Source: Lachnospiraceae bacterium
GTDB taxonomy: Bacteria > Bacillota > Clostridia > Lachnospirales > Lachnospiraceae
Assembly: GCA_017518185.1 (NCBI GenBank)
Contig: JAFWWB010000035.1
Span: 1 to 38,023, forward strand
Length of the DNA: 38,023 nt
Reading direction: 5' to 3'
The notes below the pieces were generated by a model that saw only the letters and a list, made by a program, of their open reading frames with translations, was not told where the DNA came from and did not search any database. A program made the position numbers and the translations under genes. This document shows, piece after piece, positions 30,567 through 38,023 of the stretch. The number at the start of each line of letters is the position of its first letter. The first letter of the stretch is position 1.

Positions 30567-32036
30567 TTATAACTTCGGATATACCGGCTTCAGAGCGGGA
30601 TATATCTCACGGAACACCTGATAGCGTTCCTCATACTTTTCTGCTATATCCTTCTCAGGCTCCACGGTTCCTACGGTCTTTACGATACGCTCCGCCGCTT
30701 CCTCCACGGAGGCAAAGCGTCCGCAGCCCACAGCCGCCAGCATGGCTCCGCCGAGAGCAGGACCTTCCTCACTCTCAATGGAATCCACGGGAATGTTGAG
30801 AACGTTTGCCATGATCCTGCGCCAGAGAGGACTCTTTGCCCCGCCGCCGCAGATCTTGGTCCTAGGAACCGCTATGCCGGATGCCTTTGCAACCTCAAAG
30901 GAATCCCTGATAGCGAAGGACACGCCCTCATATACGGCCTGTAGCATATCGGCACGGCTGGTATCCAGGCTCATGCCCACGAATGCTGCCCTTGCATTGG
31001 GATCATTATGGGGTGAACGCTCTCCCATAAGGTAAGGCAGATAGAATACCCTGTTGGTCCCCAGCTCTTTTATCTCAGCCTGAGCCCCTGCAAAATCCTT
31101 ATCCCTTAATATATTGCCCATCCACCACTGATTGCAGGATGCTGCGGAAAGCATGCAGCCCATGAGATGATACCTGCCGTTTGCATGGTCAAAGGAGTGA
31201 AGTGCATTGTGCGCATCCACGGAATATTTATCAGACGAGATGAAGATAGTGCCGCTGGTGCCCAGGGAGATGTTGCAGTCTCCGTTGCCGACGGTACCCG
31301 TACCTACCGCAGCCGCCGCATTATCACCGGCTCCGGCGATGACCTTTACGTCCGCACCAAAGCCCAGCGCATCCGCCATATCCTTCCTGACGGTACCTAT
31401 GACTTCATAGCTCTCAAAGAGCTGCGGCAGCCATTCTTTCTCCACGCCGCAGATCTCACACATCTTTTCGGACCACTTTCTGTGCTCCACATCCAGGAGC
31501 AGCATTCCCGATGCATCCGAAAGGTCAGTGGCATGAACACCGCTGAAACGGTATGCCAGATAATCCTTGGGAAGCATTATCTTCTTTATCTTTGCAAAAT
31601 TCTCAGGCTCATTTGCCTTCATCCAGAGAAGCTTGGGCGCTGTGAAACCGGCAAAGGCAATGTTTCCGGTCTCTGCGGAAAGTACATCCCTGCCTATATC
31701 GTTGTTAAGATATTCACATTCCTTCTCTGTCCTTCCGTCATTCCAGAGGATCGCGGGACGTATCACCTTATCCTCCGAGTCCAGACAGACCAGTCCGTGC
31801 ATCTGTCCGCCAAAGCTTATGCCCCTTATCTTTGATTCCATACCGGCCACCAGTTCCTTAAGGCCGTCAAGGGACTTTTCATACCAGTCCTCGGGAGCCT
31901 GCTCCGACCAGCCGGGCCTAGGAAATGAAAGGGGATATTCACGTGAGACCGTGCGTATGATCTTCCCTTCTTCATCCATGAGGATGATCTTAACCGATGA
32001 GGTACCGAGATCGATACCGATATATCCTTCCTGCAT
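30567..32036 (-). CDS. xylB: Xylulokinase
   Basis: It phosphorylates D-xylulose to D-xylulose 5-phosphate for the pentose phosphate or phosphoketolase route. The 489-residue FGGY kinase begins MQEGYIGIDLGTSSVKIILM. SFGGQMHGLVCL (QMHGL at 78-82) is the xylulokinase signature, ILWNDGRT follows, the catalytic base is D238 in GAGDNAAAAVGTGT, and the C-terminal ATP site shows KICGGGAKSPLWRRIMAN. It sits 47 bases before the esterase-GH43 gene and 24 bases after DUF4867. Action on ribulose rather than xylulose cannot be excluded given the arabinosidases in the locus. Confidence 0.93.
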   Translation of the reverse strand: MQEGYIGIDLGTSSVKIILMDEEGKIIRTVSREYPLSFPRPGWSEQAPEDWYEKSLDGLKELVAGMESKIRGISFGGQMHGLVCLDSEDKVIRPAILWNDGRTEKECEYLNNDIGRDVLSAETGNIAFAGFTAPKLLWMKANEPENFAKIKKIMLPKDYLAYRFSGVHATDLSDASGMLLLDVEHRKWSEKMCEICGVEKEWLPQLFESYEVIGTVRKDMADALGFGADVKVIAGAGDNAAAAVGTGTVGNGDCNISLGTSGTIFISSDKYSVDAHNALHSFDHANGRYHLMGCMLSAASCNQWWMGNILRDKDFAGAQAEIKELGTNRVFYLPYLMGERSPHNDPNARAAFVGMSLDTSRADMLQAVYEGVSFAIRDSFEVAKASGIAVPRTKICGGGAKSPLWRRIMANVLNIPVDSIESEEGPALGGAMLAAVGCGRFASVEEAAERIVKTVGTVEPEKDIAEKYEERYQVFREIYPALKPVYPKL

Positions 32037-32060
32037 AACTGCCTCCTTATGATCTGATGA

Positions 32061-32690
32061 TCAGCTGTTCTTTATATCGATGTTCTCTCCGGTGAGCCCC
32101 ACATAGGCTCCATCCTTTGCTTCCGCACTCTCTGCATGGGCAAGAAGCCACTTGTTGCAGGCGGTGAGCCACTTATCTTCCTCATTTCCGGCTGTAAAGG
32201 AAGGCTTGGCGGTATTTGTTCCCTTAGGAAGGACTATGGCCACACGGAAGCCGTCTGCGTTGTCCCTGCAGGGTGCATAATGCAGTGAAGTGGCATAGAC
32301 CTCTACGCATACTCCTGCGGGAGCATCAAAAGCCTTTACCTTTGAGGTGTCCAGCTTTCCGTCCACTATGTCATCCGCCTTCGCAAGGAGCAACACAAAA
32401 TCGGTAGTGCCTATGTTGATCTCGCTGTCCCTGTGGTATTCAAGGCAGTTGAGCTTTGTATTGCGTCCCCAGCACATGCCAAGCTGTACAGGCATGCCGC
32501 CGTAGGCCCTGAGTCCCAGTTCCTTAAAAACCGCACATTTTTCCAGCGCATCGATGGCGGGTTCATAAGCCACTCCGCTCTCGGGAAGGGCTATGTTCCC
32601 CATGGCGCTCTTAAGCTCTTCCGTATCATAGCCTTCAAGGACCTTTCCGTAGGCCGCAAACTGCGGGTCGTACACAGAATATCTTTCCAT
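32061..32690 (-). CDS. DUF4867 family protein with cupin-like metal motif
   Basis: A 209-residue soluble protein of no assigned function. It shows a cupin-type motif pair: CLEYHRDSEINIG (E84, H86, E90, G94) and PAGVCVEVYATSLHYAPC (P124, G126, H137). LGMCWGRNTKLN and FRVAIVLPKGTN are also conserved-looking. It is the first gene of the pentose/oligosaccharide operon and precedes xylB. Cupin sugar isomerases and mutarotases exist (D-lyxose isomerase, for example), so a pentose isomerase, epimerase or mutarotase role is a reasonable hypothesis and nothing more. The start at 32688-32690 is set by GAGGAGG 6-7 bases upstream; the ATG 15 bases earlier overlaps that site. Confidence 0.8.
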   Translation of the reverse strand: MERYSVYDPQFAAYGKVLEGYDTEELKSAMGNIALPESGVAYEPAIDALEKCAVFKELGLRAYGGMPVQLGMCWGRNTKLNCLEYHRDSEINIGTTDFVLLLAKADDIVDGKLDTSKVKAFDAPAGVCVEVYATSLHYAPCRDNADGFRVAIVLPKGTNTAKPSFTAGNEEDKWLTACNKWLLAHAESAEAKDGAYVGLTGENIDIKNS

Positions 32691-32723
32691 ATCAAACCTC
32701 CTCATGATCTGGGCTTTTCATTC

Positions 32724-32752
32724 AGATTAACATGCCCGGTGTTATTTCACAA
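32724..32752 (-). promoter_or_regulatory. Sigma-A promoter of the DUF4867-xylB operon with internal palindrome
   Basis: TTGTGA (32747-32752), 17-base spacer, TAATCT (32724-32729). The spacer holds a short palindrome TAACA-tgcccgg-TGTTA (32728-32744), which would be an ideal repressor position. No repressor gene is in the window. Both are moderate matches. Confidence 0.45.
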
Positions 32753-32755
32753 CAG

Positions 32756-32812
32756 AAAAAATATGGTTTTCTCCCACAACTATAATTTGCGGGGAGAATA
32801 ACCATATTTTTT
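32756..32812. repeat. Long inverted repeat upstream of the DUF4867 promoter
   Basis: Arms AAAAAATATGGTT plus CTCCC pair with GGGAG plus AACCATATTTTTT, with a small internal bulge and a loop of about 15 bases. The outer A/T tracts make it a possible bidirectional terminator. On the minus strand it would stop transcripts from the small ORF before they enter the DUF4867 operon. It ends 4 bases upstream of the -35, so it could alternatively be a binding site. Confidence 0.6.
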
Positions 32813-32856
32813 CCCACTGCCTTTACAACAGCGCACCGCACCTGTTTTTTTCCTCC

Positions 32857-33006
32857 TCAGCGTCCGGCTTTCATTGCTTTCTTTCTCTCATACATGGCCC
32901 GGTCTGCCCTTGAGAAGGTATCCCCCTCCCTGACAAGCTGATCCCGTAAAAAGAAACCGAGCTGCTTCATATTTTCTATGCTCTGTTCCTTTGAGCTGTC
33001 CTTCAT
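32857..33006 (-). CDS. Small ORF resembling a GGDEF domain C-terminus (possible gene remnant)
   Basis: A 49-residue ORF reading MKDSSKEQSIENMKQL, then GFFLRDQLVREGDTFSRADR and AMYERKKAMKAGR. The GDTFSRADRAMYERKK segment closely resembles the last helix of GGDEF diguanylate cyclase domains (xADxAMYxxKxxG). The N-terminal part does not resemble the preceding GGDEF strands and there is no GGDEF motif. GGGGGAG lies 6 bases upstream of the ATG, so it could be translated. It is either a decayed cyclase tail or a small protein that borrowed it. It sits alone in the 375-base gap between DUF4867 and the surface protein gene. Confidence 0.45.
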   Translation of the reverse strand: MKDSSKEQSIENMKQLGFFLRDQLVREGDTFSRADRAMYERKKAMKAGR

Positions 33007-33030
33007 ACCTCTCTCCCCCGTAAGATTTCT

Positions 33031-33062
33031 GCCGGGTACGGGGACATCCCCCTATGCCCGGC
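33031..33062 (-). terminator. Strong GC-rich hairpin after the surface-protein gene
   Basis: GCCGGG and GGGG pair with CCCC and CCCGGC across a 4-base loop, with a few internal mismatches. It starts 19 bases after the stop of the 1535-residue protein. No T-run follows, so it would be a weak or factor-dependent terminator, or an mRNA 3' stabiliser. Confidence 0.45.
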
Positions 33063-33080
33063 AGGGTATGATAGATAGAT

Positions 33081-36000
33081 TTACTTTACTGTCACGTTGA
33101 TGGTTATGGTCTTTCCATTGACCTTTGCCTTGAGGGTGGACTTGCCCACACTCTGTGCGTGGATCGTATTATCCTCGTCGGCATAGGCCACGGCTCCCTT
33201 CGAAGCCTTGAAAACAGGGTACTGGTATCCGTACTTGAACAGTATATCTGCCGACTGCCCGACGTTCAGCGTGATGTTGTATACGTTAGTCTTTTTCTTT
33301 GTAAAGACCGAAGGATCCAGTTCAAAGTCTTCCACATAAACATATACAGCGTACACGCTGCCGTTCTTGTCCTTTCCGGTCAGTTCGTACTCACCGGGCT
33401 CCTTTGGTGTAACATAAGTCCCTTTGATCTTAAACTTATCCTTGTCCGACTCTGATACGGTCCACTCGCTGATCTTCACACCGCTTATCTTCACGTTTTT
33501 CTTCACCCCGGCAGTCATGAGGATCTCCCTTTCGGTCAGCGGTGTGGACTCTTTGACCTTAACCTTTCTGTTATAGGCCTTTCCGTTCACATATGCTGTT
33601 ATGGTGACGGTTCCGGCCGTCAGGCCATTGACCGTACCGTCATCCTCAACCATGGCCACATCCGGAGCCGAGCTGTAATATGCCACGGGAAGGTCCGGAT
33701 CCCCCGGGTTAAAGCCGCAGTTTACTTCCTTGCCTGCTTCTATATCAAGTGTTCTCTTAACAGTGAATCCGGGTGCTACTACCCTGATGGAGATGGTCCT
33801 GTTTCCGTCGGTGATCCTTGACACCACTCCGTCCTCAGTGACCTTCTTTGCCTTCACAACACCCTTTCTGCTTACGCTGACGTATTTCTTATCCGCGCTC
33901 TCCACGCTCTTCCAGCCGCTTCCGGGCATGGTGAACTTCTGCCCCTTTACGAGGGTAAGCTTTGTTACCGCGCCAAGGTTCTCCGGAACGGGATTGAGCG
34001 CCGAAGGCCCGGGGATATCGGTTCCCGCAGGTATCACACTCTCTATCGTCTCGCCGCAGCCCGCACGTCTGCAGTGATAGACCATCTTTCCATCAGTGGA
34101 AGCGGTGGGATATACTACTATCTCTCCCTCATCCCAATCATGACCGAGCGCAGGGATCACCAGAGCACTTTCCTCTGCCTCAGCAAAACCATCCCCGTCT
34201 TCCTTAAAGAGCTTATGGCAGATGCTGCACTCATAATGGGCATACACTCCGTCCTCAAGGCACTTTGCACTCACCTCGGCAACAGCTTTGAGAGTGTCCT
34301 TGTTGTGCTTATGATCTCCTACGATGTTAAGCGCGATCAGATAGTCCTTATAATAGGGTCCGCCGTTGACGTTTATATCAAGCACGGTATCCAGGGCATC
34401 AGGAGCGGTTCCCTCTTTAACGGTAAAGTACAGCATACCGGAATCTATCTTCGTGCCTTCCTCCAGCTGGTAATAAGCGGGATTAATGGTCACAGCTGCC
34501 ATATATGCTGCCGGAGCGGCGTATGCCGCAGGTAACGTCCAGACCTGCGCTGTTCCGATCTTATCTTCTCCGAGTACCAGATAGAACTCCTGATCCCCCC
34601 ATTCCGCTTTACTGATATTTACCGTAAGTCCCTGAGGCTGTGATATGAGCCTGTAACCTGCGGCATCCTTGCCCGTAAGCTTTATGCCTGTTACTGTCAC
34701 GGCCTTATTCTGGCCAACATCCTCATCATCCATGAGCGCCTGCATCCCGCTGAGGTCAAGGCTTACATCATCGCCCTCTTTCACTCCCGAAAGGGCCACA
34801 TTCTTAAGCTCAACGCTCTTGTCGCCGCTCTTATATTCACGGTCAACAGTCTCCGCCGTGACCGTAAGTCCGATGAGGGGCTTTCCTATCTGCACATACG
34901 ATGCCTGCTTTCCAGCGGCATCAGCGATAACGGTGGCTCCGTCTATCACCTTTACCGTTCCGTTTTCGGGCTCGATGACCGCGATATCATCCGAAAGATT
35001 GATAACATTCGTTTCAGCTGAAAATATCTTTATGGCAGCGCCGTTTCCGGTGACAGTCAGCTCGCAGCCATTCAATGCCAGCGCCTTTCCGGCCGATATC
35101 GCATTTCTGCCTGTGGACTTAAGCTCAACCCTTGCATTATTGATCTGCAAAAAGGAAGCCGAAATACACTGTGTGACAGTCTGGGCACTGATAAAGCTGT
35201 CAGCTCCGTTGATGACCAGACCTCCGTCCGTGATCATCCCTCCTTTTCCGGCAAGGATACTGAAATCACCGCTGATCTCGGATATAGCCGTAGCATCACC
35301 ACTTTCTATGGCTATGGTGCTGTACTCGCTGTTAAATGCCGCGTTGCCCACGATATGAAGAGGGATCTCCGAGTATATGAGTGCTCTGTCTTCCGACTCA
35401 CCGATCTTGTGGCTTCCGGCTATAGGTCCCGGATCCTTAAAGCTCAGGGTGGAGCTTTCCGGATCAAAGGAAACACTGCCGTCCCCGAGGATATCATCGA
35501 AGTTTGAGGAGGTGACCCTGGTACTTCCTATCCAGAGGTCATAACTCTTCTGGCTGAACTTGACACTTTCTACCGGCTTGCCGTCACCGTCCAGGACGGT
35601 GCAGTATGCCCTGCCATCCGAAGGTCTGCCTATGATAGCACCGGCAGGTTCCGTGATCTCAATTCCCTTTCCGGGGATCACATTGTATTCTTCCTTTTGA
35701 CTATAAGATACCACGGCATAATTCCTGCCCTTTGCCGAGAATTCTCCGCCGTTTATCATTATATCGCCGTCACAGTATATGCCATACCCGGCGATCCCCT
35801 CGGTCTCAACCTTCCCGGCCTTCTGTATATAGTCGCCGGCCTTCCCGATCCCTGATCCTTCCCGGCCGATCCCGTATTTTCCACCCTTGGCATAAAGGAC
35901 CGTATCCTCTCCGTCTATAGTCAGGGTTGCATTATGAACCTCCAATGCTATCTTATCTTCCGATGTAAACTTAAAATCCCCCTGTATCTCGGTATCCCCA

Positions 36001-37688
36001 TGTATGGATATGACAGAGCCGGTATAGTTTTTTATCTCGGCATTTCCACGTATCTTCAAAGGGATCCTGGAATAGACCAGATCCTTTATCTCTTTAGACT
36101 TGGCGCTGGGGCCCGGGATATAATCTATGCCCTTTACATTCTTGAATTCAAGTATGCCTGTTTCAGGATCAAAGCTTGCGCTTCCGCCCTCCCTTATATT
36201 GGGAAGGGAATCCAGATCCTGCGTACCGATCCTCTCCCCTCCGATCCAGAGGTCATAATACTGTCCGGGATAGATACCAACATTTGCAGCTACTTTGCCG
36301 TCGCCGTCGACTATGGTCTTTTTGCTGTCGTCTACAACACCTTCCTCCGGCACCGTAATGTAAGTGCCGTCCGTAACTATACAGGGACTTGAAGAGGATC
36401 CGACTGATAAGGCTTTATCATTTCCGGAGGCGCACAGGGATCCTGCAACATTAAGCTTTCCGGAGACAATGGATATCCCCCAGCCATCAGCCCCCTCAGG
36501 ACTCATCACACCTTGTGCCTCTACATGAGCATCCTTGCCTATTGATATGTCCCCGTATGACTTAATGGCAACGCCATCGGCGTCAGCCACCTCCGACCAG
36601 GCATCGATGTAGGCATTTACCTCTCCGGAAAGTATTTGGATCTTCTTCCCACAGTCTATCGCTATCGAGTAATTGTCGCAAAATGAGCCGTATACATTTA
36701 CGTTTGCGCCATCGACGGTAAGATCATATTTTGACACAAGCTCTCCGCAAGACGTTGTTTTTGTTATTTCCGAAGCGTCTATCTCGAGCTTCAGTCCGTA
36801 ATAGGTAAGACCCGAGTATACTGCGCCGGGGCTTTCAAGATCCAGAAGACCTTCGCAATATAAGCCCGCTATCCAATTGGCTTTAGTATTAGTGGCTCCT
36901 TTGATATACAGATAGCCCATGACATTTTCGCCGTTATTAGTTGTATTCTTTATCGTAAGATTACCCTCAGAGTAAATACCGTAAGCATCCTCTCCGTCTA
37001 ATCCGGCCATGGCTATCTGGCATTCTCCAACAACCTCTATATAGAGCCTGTCGCCCTTAAAATCTATACCTATGGAAGTCGTACTGTTACCGTCAAGCTT
37101 GATATTGTTGAGCGTAAGGGTAAAGGTCTTGGAATCATAATACATGTAATCCTTATTCGCACTGCTTGCATATCCTCCGGAAGATGTGAGTTTTCTGTCC
37201 TTATGGTCAGCTGTGAGCATATTGATACCATTGACGATTAGCCTGCTTACCGCACCATCGGCATCTATATCCTCGTCTATGGGATCGCTCTCATCATAAG
37301 AAGCCTCATCCGGATACGCAGACTCACCGGCCTCAGTATCATCGGGATCGGCTGATGCAGCCTCCTCCGGACTCTCCTCATCCAGGGCTTCTTCGGCTTC
37401 CTCAGCCTCCCCGGCTTCGGAACCGTCTGATACTTCGGTTTCCTCCCGGAGATCAGAAGACTCAGGATCATCCGCTGATTCAATAAGCTCCCCGTCATCT
37501 TCCTGAGACTCAGAGATAAGCTCATCATCGGCTTCGGCATTTTCTTCCGCAATCTCCTCACCGACAGCTTCGGAAGCTGCCTCGTTTTCTTCTTCGGCTG
37601 CATATACCCTGAAGCCCGCATCGCCGATGGAACCGGCGCACAGGATCACAGTAAGGAATGCAGCCAGAAATCTTTGCATTTTTTTCAT
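33081..37688 (-). CDS. Large secreted repeat protein with YDG-like and Big_2-like domains
   Basis: A 1535-residue exported protein. A signal peptide covers about 1-30 (cleavage after VYA). An extremely acidic Glu/Asp/Ser stretch runs about 31-148. Three related beta-helix-like units follow (about 149-475, 478-715, 717-935); each opens with a strand motif such as YDLWIG followed by a SFDPE-type turn. A YDG-type domain runs about 940-1028. A region about 1125-1220 carries CSICHKLF and CRRAGCGETIE, the degenerate Cys repeat common in Firmicutes surface proteins. Big_2-like Ig folds follow to the end (for example MVEDDGTVNGLTAGTVTITA at about 1346-1365). No LPXTG, SLH or choline-binding anchor is visible, so attachment is unexplained. 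Shine-Dalgarno AGGAGGGTGAC fixes the start. Confidence 0.85.
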   Translation of the reverse strand: MKKMQRFLAAFLTVILCAGSIGDAGFRVYAAEEENEAASEAVGEEIAEENAEADDELISESQEDDGELIESADDPESSDLREETEVSDGSEAGEAEEAEEALDEESPEEAASADPDDTEAGESAYPDEASYDESDPIDEDIDADGAVSRLIVNGINMLTADHKDRKLTSSGGYASSANKDYMYYDSKTFTLTLNNIKLDGNSTTSIGIDFKGDRLYIEVVGECQIAMAGLDGEDAYGIYSEGNLTIKNTTNNGENVMGYLYIKGATNTKANWIAGLYCEGLLDLESPGAVYSGLTYYGLKLEIDASEITKTTSCGELVSKYDLTVDGANVNVYGSFCDNYSIAIDCGKKIQILSGEVNAYIDAWSEVADADGVAIKSYGDISIGKDAHVEAQGVMSPEGADGWGISIVSGKLNVAGSLCASGNDKALSVGSSSSPCIVTDGTYITVPEEGVVDDSKKTIVDGDGKVAANVGIYPGQYYDLWIGGERIGTQDLDSLPNIREGGSASFDPETGILEFKNVKGIDYIPGPSAKSKEIKDLVYSRIPLKIRGNAEIKNYTGSVISIHGDTEIQGDFKFTSEDKIALEVHNATLTIDGEDTVLYAKGGKYGIGREGSGIGKAGDYIQKAGKVETEGIAGYGIYCDGDIMINGGEFSAKGRNYAVVSYSQKEEYNVIPGKGIEITEPAGAIIGRPSDGRAYCTVLDGDGKPVESVKFSQKSYDLWIGSTRVTSSNFDDILGDGSVSFDPESSTLSFKDPGPIAGSHKIGESEDRALIYSEIPLHIVGNAAFNSEYSTIAIESGDATAISEISGDFSILAGKGGMITDGGLVINGADSFISAQTVTQCISASFLQINNARVELKSTGRNAISAGKALALNGCELTVTGNGAAIKIFSAETNVINLSDDIAVIEPENGTVKVIDGATVIADAAGKQASYVQIGKPLIGLTVTAETVDREYKSGDKSVELKNVALSGVKEGDDVSLDLSGMQALMDDEDVGQNKAVTVTGIKLTGKDAAGYRLISQPQGLTVNISKAEWGDQEFYLVLGEDKIGTAQVWTLPAAYAAPAAYMAAVTINPAYYQLEEGTKIDSGMLYFTVKEGTAPDALDTVLDINVNGGPYYKDYLIALNIVGDHKHNKDTLKAVAEVSAKCLEDGVYAHYECSICHKLFKEDGDGFAEAEESALVIPALGHDWDEGEIVVYPTASTDGKMVYHCRRAGCGETIESVIPAGTDIPGPSALNPVPENLGAVTKLTLVKGQKFTMPGSGWKSVESADKKYVSVSRKGVVKAKKVTEDGVVSRITDGNRTISIRVVAPGFTVKRTLDIEAGKEVNCGFNPGDPDLPVAYYSSAPDVAMVEDDGTVNGLTAGTVTITAYVNGKAYNRKVKVKESTPLTEREILMTAGVKKNVKISGVKISEWTVSESDKDKFKIKGTYVTPKEPGEYELTGKDKNGSVYAVYVYVEDFELDPSVFTKKKTNVYNITLNVGQSADILFKYGYQYPVFKASKGAVAYADEDNTIHAQSVGKSTLKAKVNGKTITINVTVK

Positions 37689-37733
37689 GTCACCCTCCTA
37701 GTAAAGAAATTTTGGATAAAAACATACATGATG

Positions 37734-37762
37734 ATCATACAACAGATGAACGTCAAGTGCAA
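37734..37762 (-). promoter_or_regulatory. Sigma-A promoter of the surface-protein gene
   Basis: TTGCAC (37757-37762), 17-base spacer, TATGAT (37734-37739), about 46 bases before the start codon and directly after the tRNA terminator. Confidence 0.55.
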
Positions 37763-37767
37763 GGATC

Positions 37768-37797
37768 AAAAAAAGAACCGCAAAAGCGATTCTTTTT
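37768..37797 (-). terminator. Rho-independent terminator of the tRNA pair
   Basis: AGAATCGC-TTTT-GCGGTTCT (one G-T pair) followed by a T-run on the minus strand, starting 4-8 bases after the CAU tRNA. It isolates the tRNA transcript from the surface-protein promoter. Confidence 0.85.
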
Positions 37798-37800
37798 CAG

Positions 37801-37874
37801 TGGACCCTCGGGGACTCGAACCCAGGACCGACCGGTTATGAGCCGGTTGCTCTAACCAACTGAGCTAAGGGTCC
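37801..37874 (-). tRNA. tRNA with CAU anticodon (elongator Met, or Ile2)
   Basis: 74 bases, acceptor stem GGACCCT/AGGGTCC. The anticodon stem-loop CCGGCTCATAACCGG gives CAT. The T-arm contains GGTTCGAGTCC. CCA is not encoded. The perfect first acceptor pair excludes initiator Met. Elongator Met and lysidine-modified Ile share this anticodon; the overall form fits clostridial elongator Met a little better, but I cannot settle it by eye. Confidence 0.9.
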
Positions 37875-37889
37875 ATCTTTAATTATAAA

Positions 37890-37962
37890 AGCCGATGATC
37901 GGACTCGAACCGATAACCTGCTGATTACAAATCAGCTGCTCTGCCAATTGAGCCACATCGGC
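37890..37962 (-). tRNA. tRNA-Thr (UGU)
   Basis: 73 bases, acceptor stem GCCGATG/CATCGGC. The anticodon loop TTTGTAA gives TGT. D-arm GCTCAATTGGCAGAGC and T-arm with GGTTCGAGTCC are canonical. CCA is not encoded. It is 15 bases upstream of the CAU tRNA and probably co-transcribed with it. Confidence 0.95.
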
Positions 37963-37966
37963 GTTC

Positions 37967-38008
37967 ATCCTAAGGAGGGACCCACGAAGTGGGAGGATTC
38001 CTTAGGAT
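37967..38008. repeat. Nested palindrome upstream of the tRNA pair
   Basis: Outer arms ATCCTAAGGA/TCCTTAGGAT are perfect over 10 bp. They enclose an inner CCCAC-gaa-GTGGG hairpin, with purine-rich spacers between. It starts 5 bases from the tRNA-Thr 5' end. It could be a processed leader, the terminator stem of the next upstream gene beyond the edge, or a dispersed repeat. Confidence 0.7.
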
Positions 38009-38023
38009 ATTCGCAAGGGGGGA

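Noticed and set aside
34050-34270. A zinc-finger domain in the surface protein
   Set aside because: The Cys pairs fit the degenerate repeat of extracellular Firmicutes proteins, and the protein is exported, so a nucleic-acid zinc finger is unlikely.
37801-37874. Initiator tRNA-Met
   Set aside because: The first acceptor pair is G-C and the anticodon stem lacks the initiator G-C triplet, so it is an elongator Met or Ile2 type.
1-38023. Mobile elements, CRISPR arrays, toxin-antitoxin or defence genes
   Set aside because: I looked for transposase, integrase, Cas, toxin-antitoxin and restriction features on both strands and found none.

Overview
The window looks like chromosomal DNA of a motile, xylan-using anaerobic Clostridia bacterium, most likely a Lachnospiraceae member. 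I infer this from gene content, not from a marker gene: a sigma-D flagellar late-gene block with FliW/CsrA, two FlgK paralogues, DUF6492 and DUF1919 glycan proteins, a YesM/YesN/YesL/LplBC-type xylo-oligosaccharide locus, a fucose-isomerase-family/XylB/DUF4867 set, and a YDG/Big_2-type surface protein. Nearly every gene has a strong Shine-Dalgarno site. I see no mobile element, CRISPR array, rRNA or phage gene.

Layout. (1) 1-8966, minus strand: the flagellar hook-filament junction and its regulators. In transcription order these are flgM, flgN, two flgK paralogues, a terminator, then flgL, fliW, csrA and a flaG cut by the window edge. Sigma-28 (SigD) promoters lie before flgM (perfect TAAA-N15-GCCGATAA), flgL, flaG and probably the second flgK. 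The leaders of flaG and flgL carry GGA-in-loop hairpins that look like CsrA targets. (2) 8984-13861: surface-glycan genes on both strands. These are a CgeB/DUF3880-type glycosyltransferase that appears to be leaderless, an SGNH-type hydrolase, a DUF6492 glycosyltransferase coupled to mscL behind tRNA-Leu, and a DUF1919 protein. Position suggests flagellin or surface glycosylation, but that is inference.

(3) 13828-32752, minus strand: an arabinoxylan-oligosaccharide utilisation locus of 12 genes in two transcription blocks. The upstream block is DUF4867 cupin, xylB, a carboxylesterase-GH43 fusion, a fucose-isomerase-family protein, GH3, the YesM-type sensor kinase and the YesN-type AraC response regulator, ending in a terminator. 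The downstream block is the binding lipoprotein, two permeases, YesL, a GH8 Rex-type exo-oligoxylanase and GH51. No hydrolase has a signal peptide. The picture is therefore import of decorated oligosaccharides by an ABC importer that lacks its own ATPase, intracellular deacylation and debranching, and entry of pentoses through XylB. A cre-like site overlaps the binding-protein promoter.

(4) 32753-38008: a 375-base gap with a long inverted repeat and a 49-codon ORF resembling a GGDEF C-terminus, a 1535-residue secreted repeat protein, two tRNA genes (CAU anticodon and Thr-UGU) with a terminator, and a nested palindrome at the window edge.

The observations I rate highest are the CsrA-like leader hairpins on flaG and flgL, the esterase-GH43 fusion, the coiled-coil hairpin inserted in FlgL, the apparent leaderless glycosyltransferase, and the DUF4867 cupin in a pentose operon.
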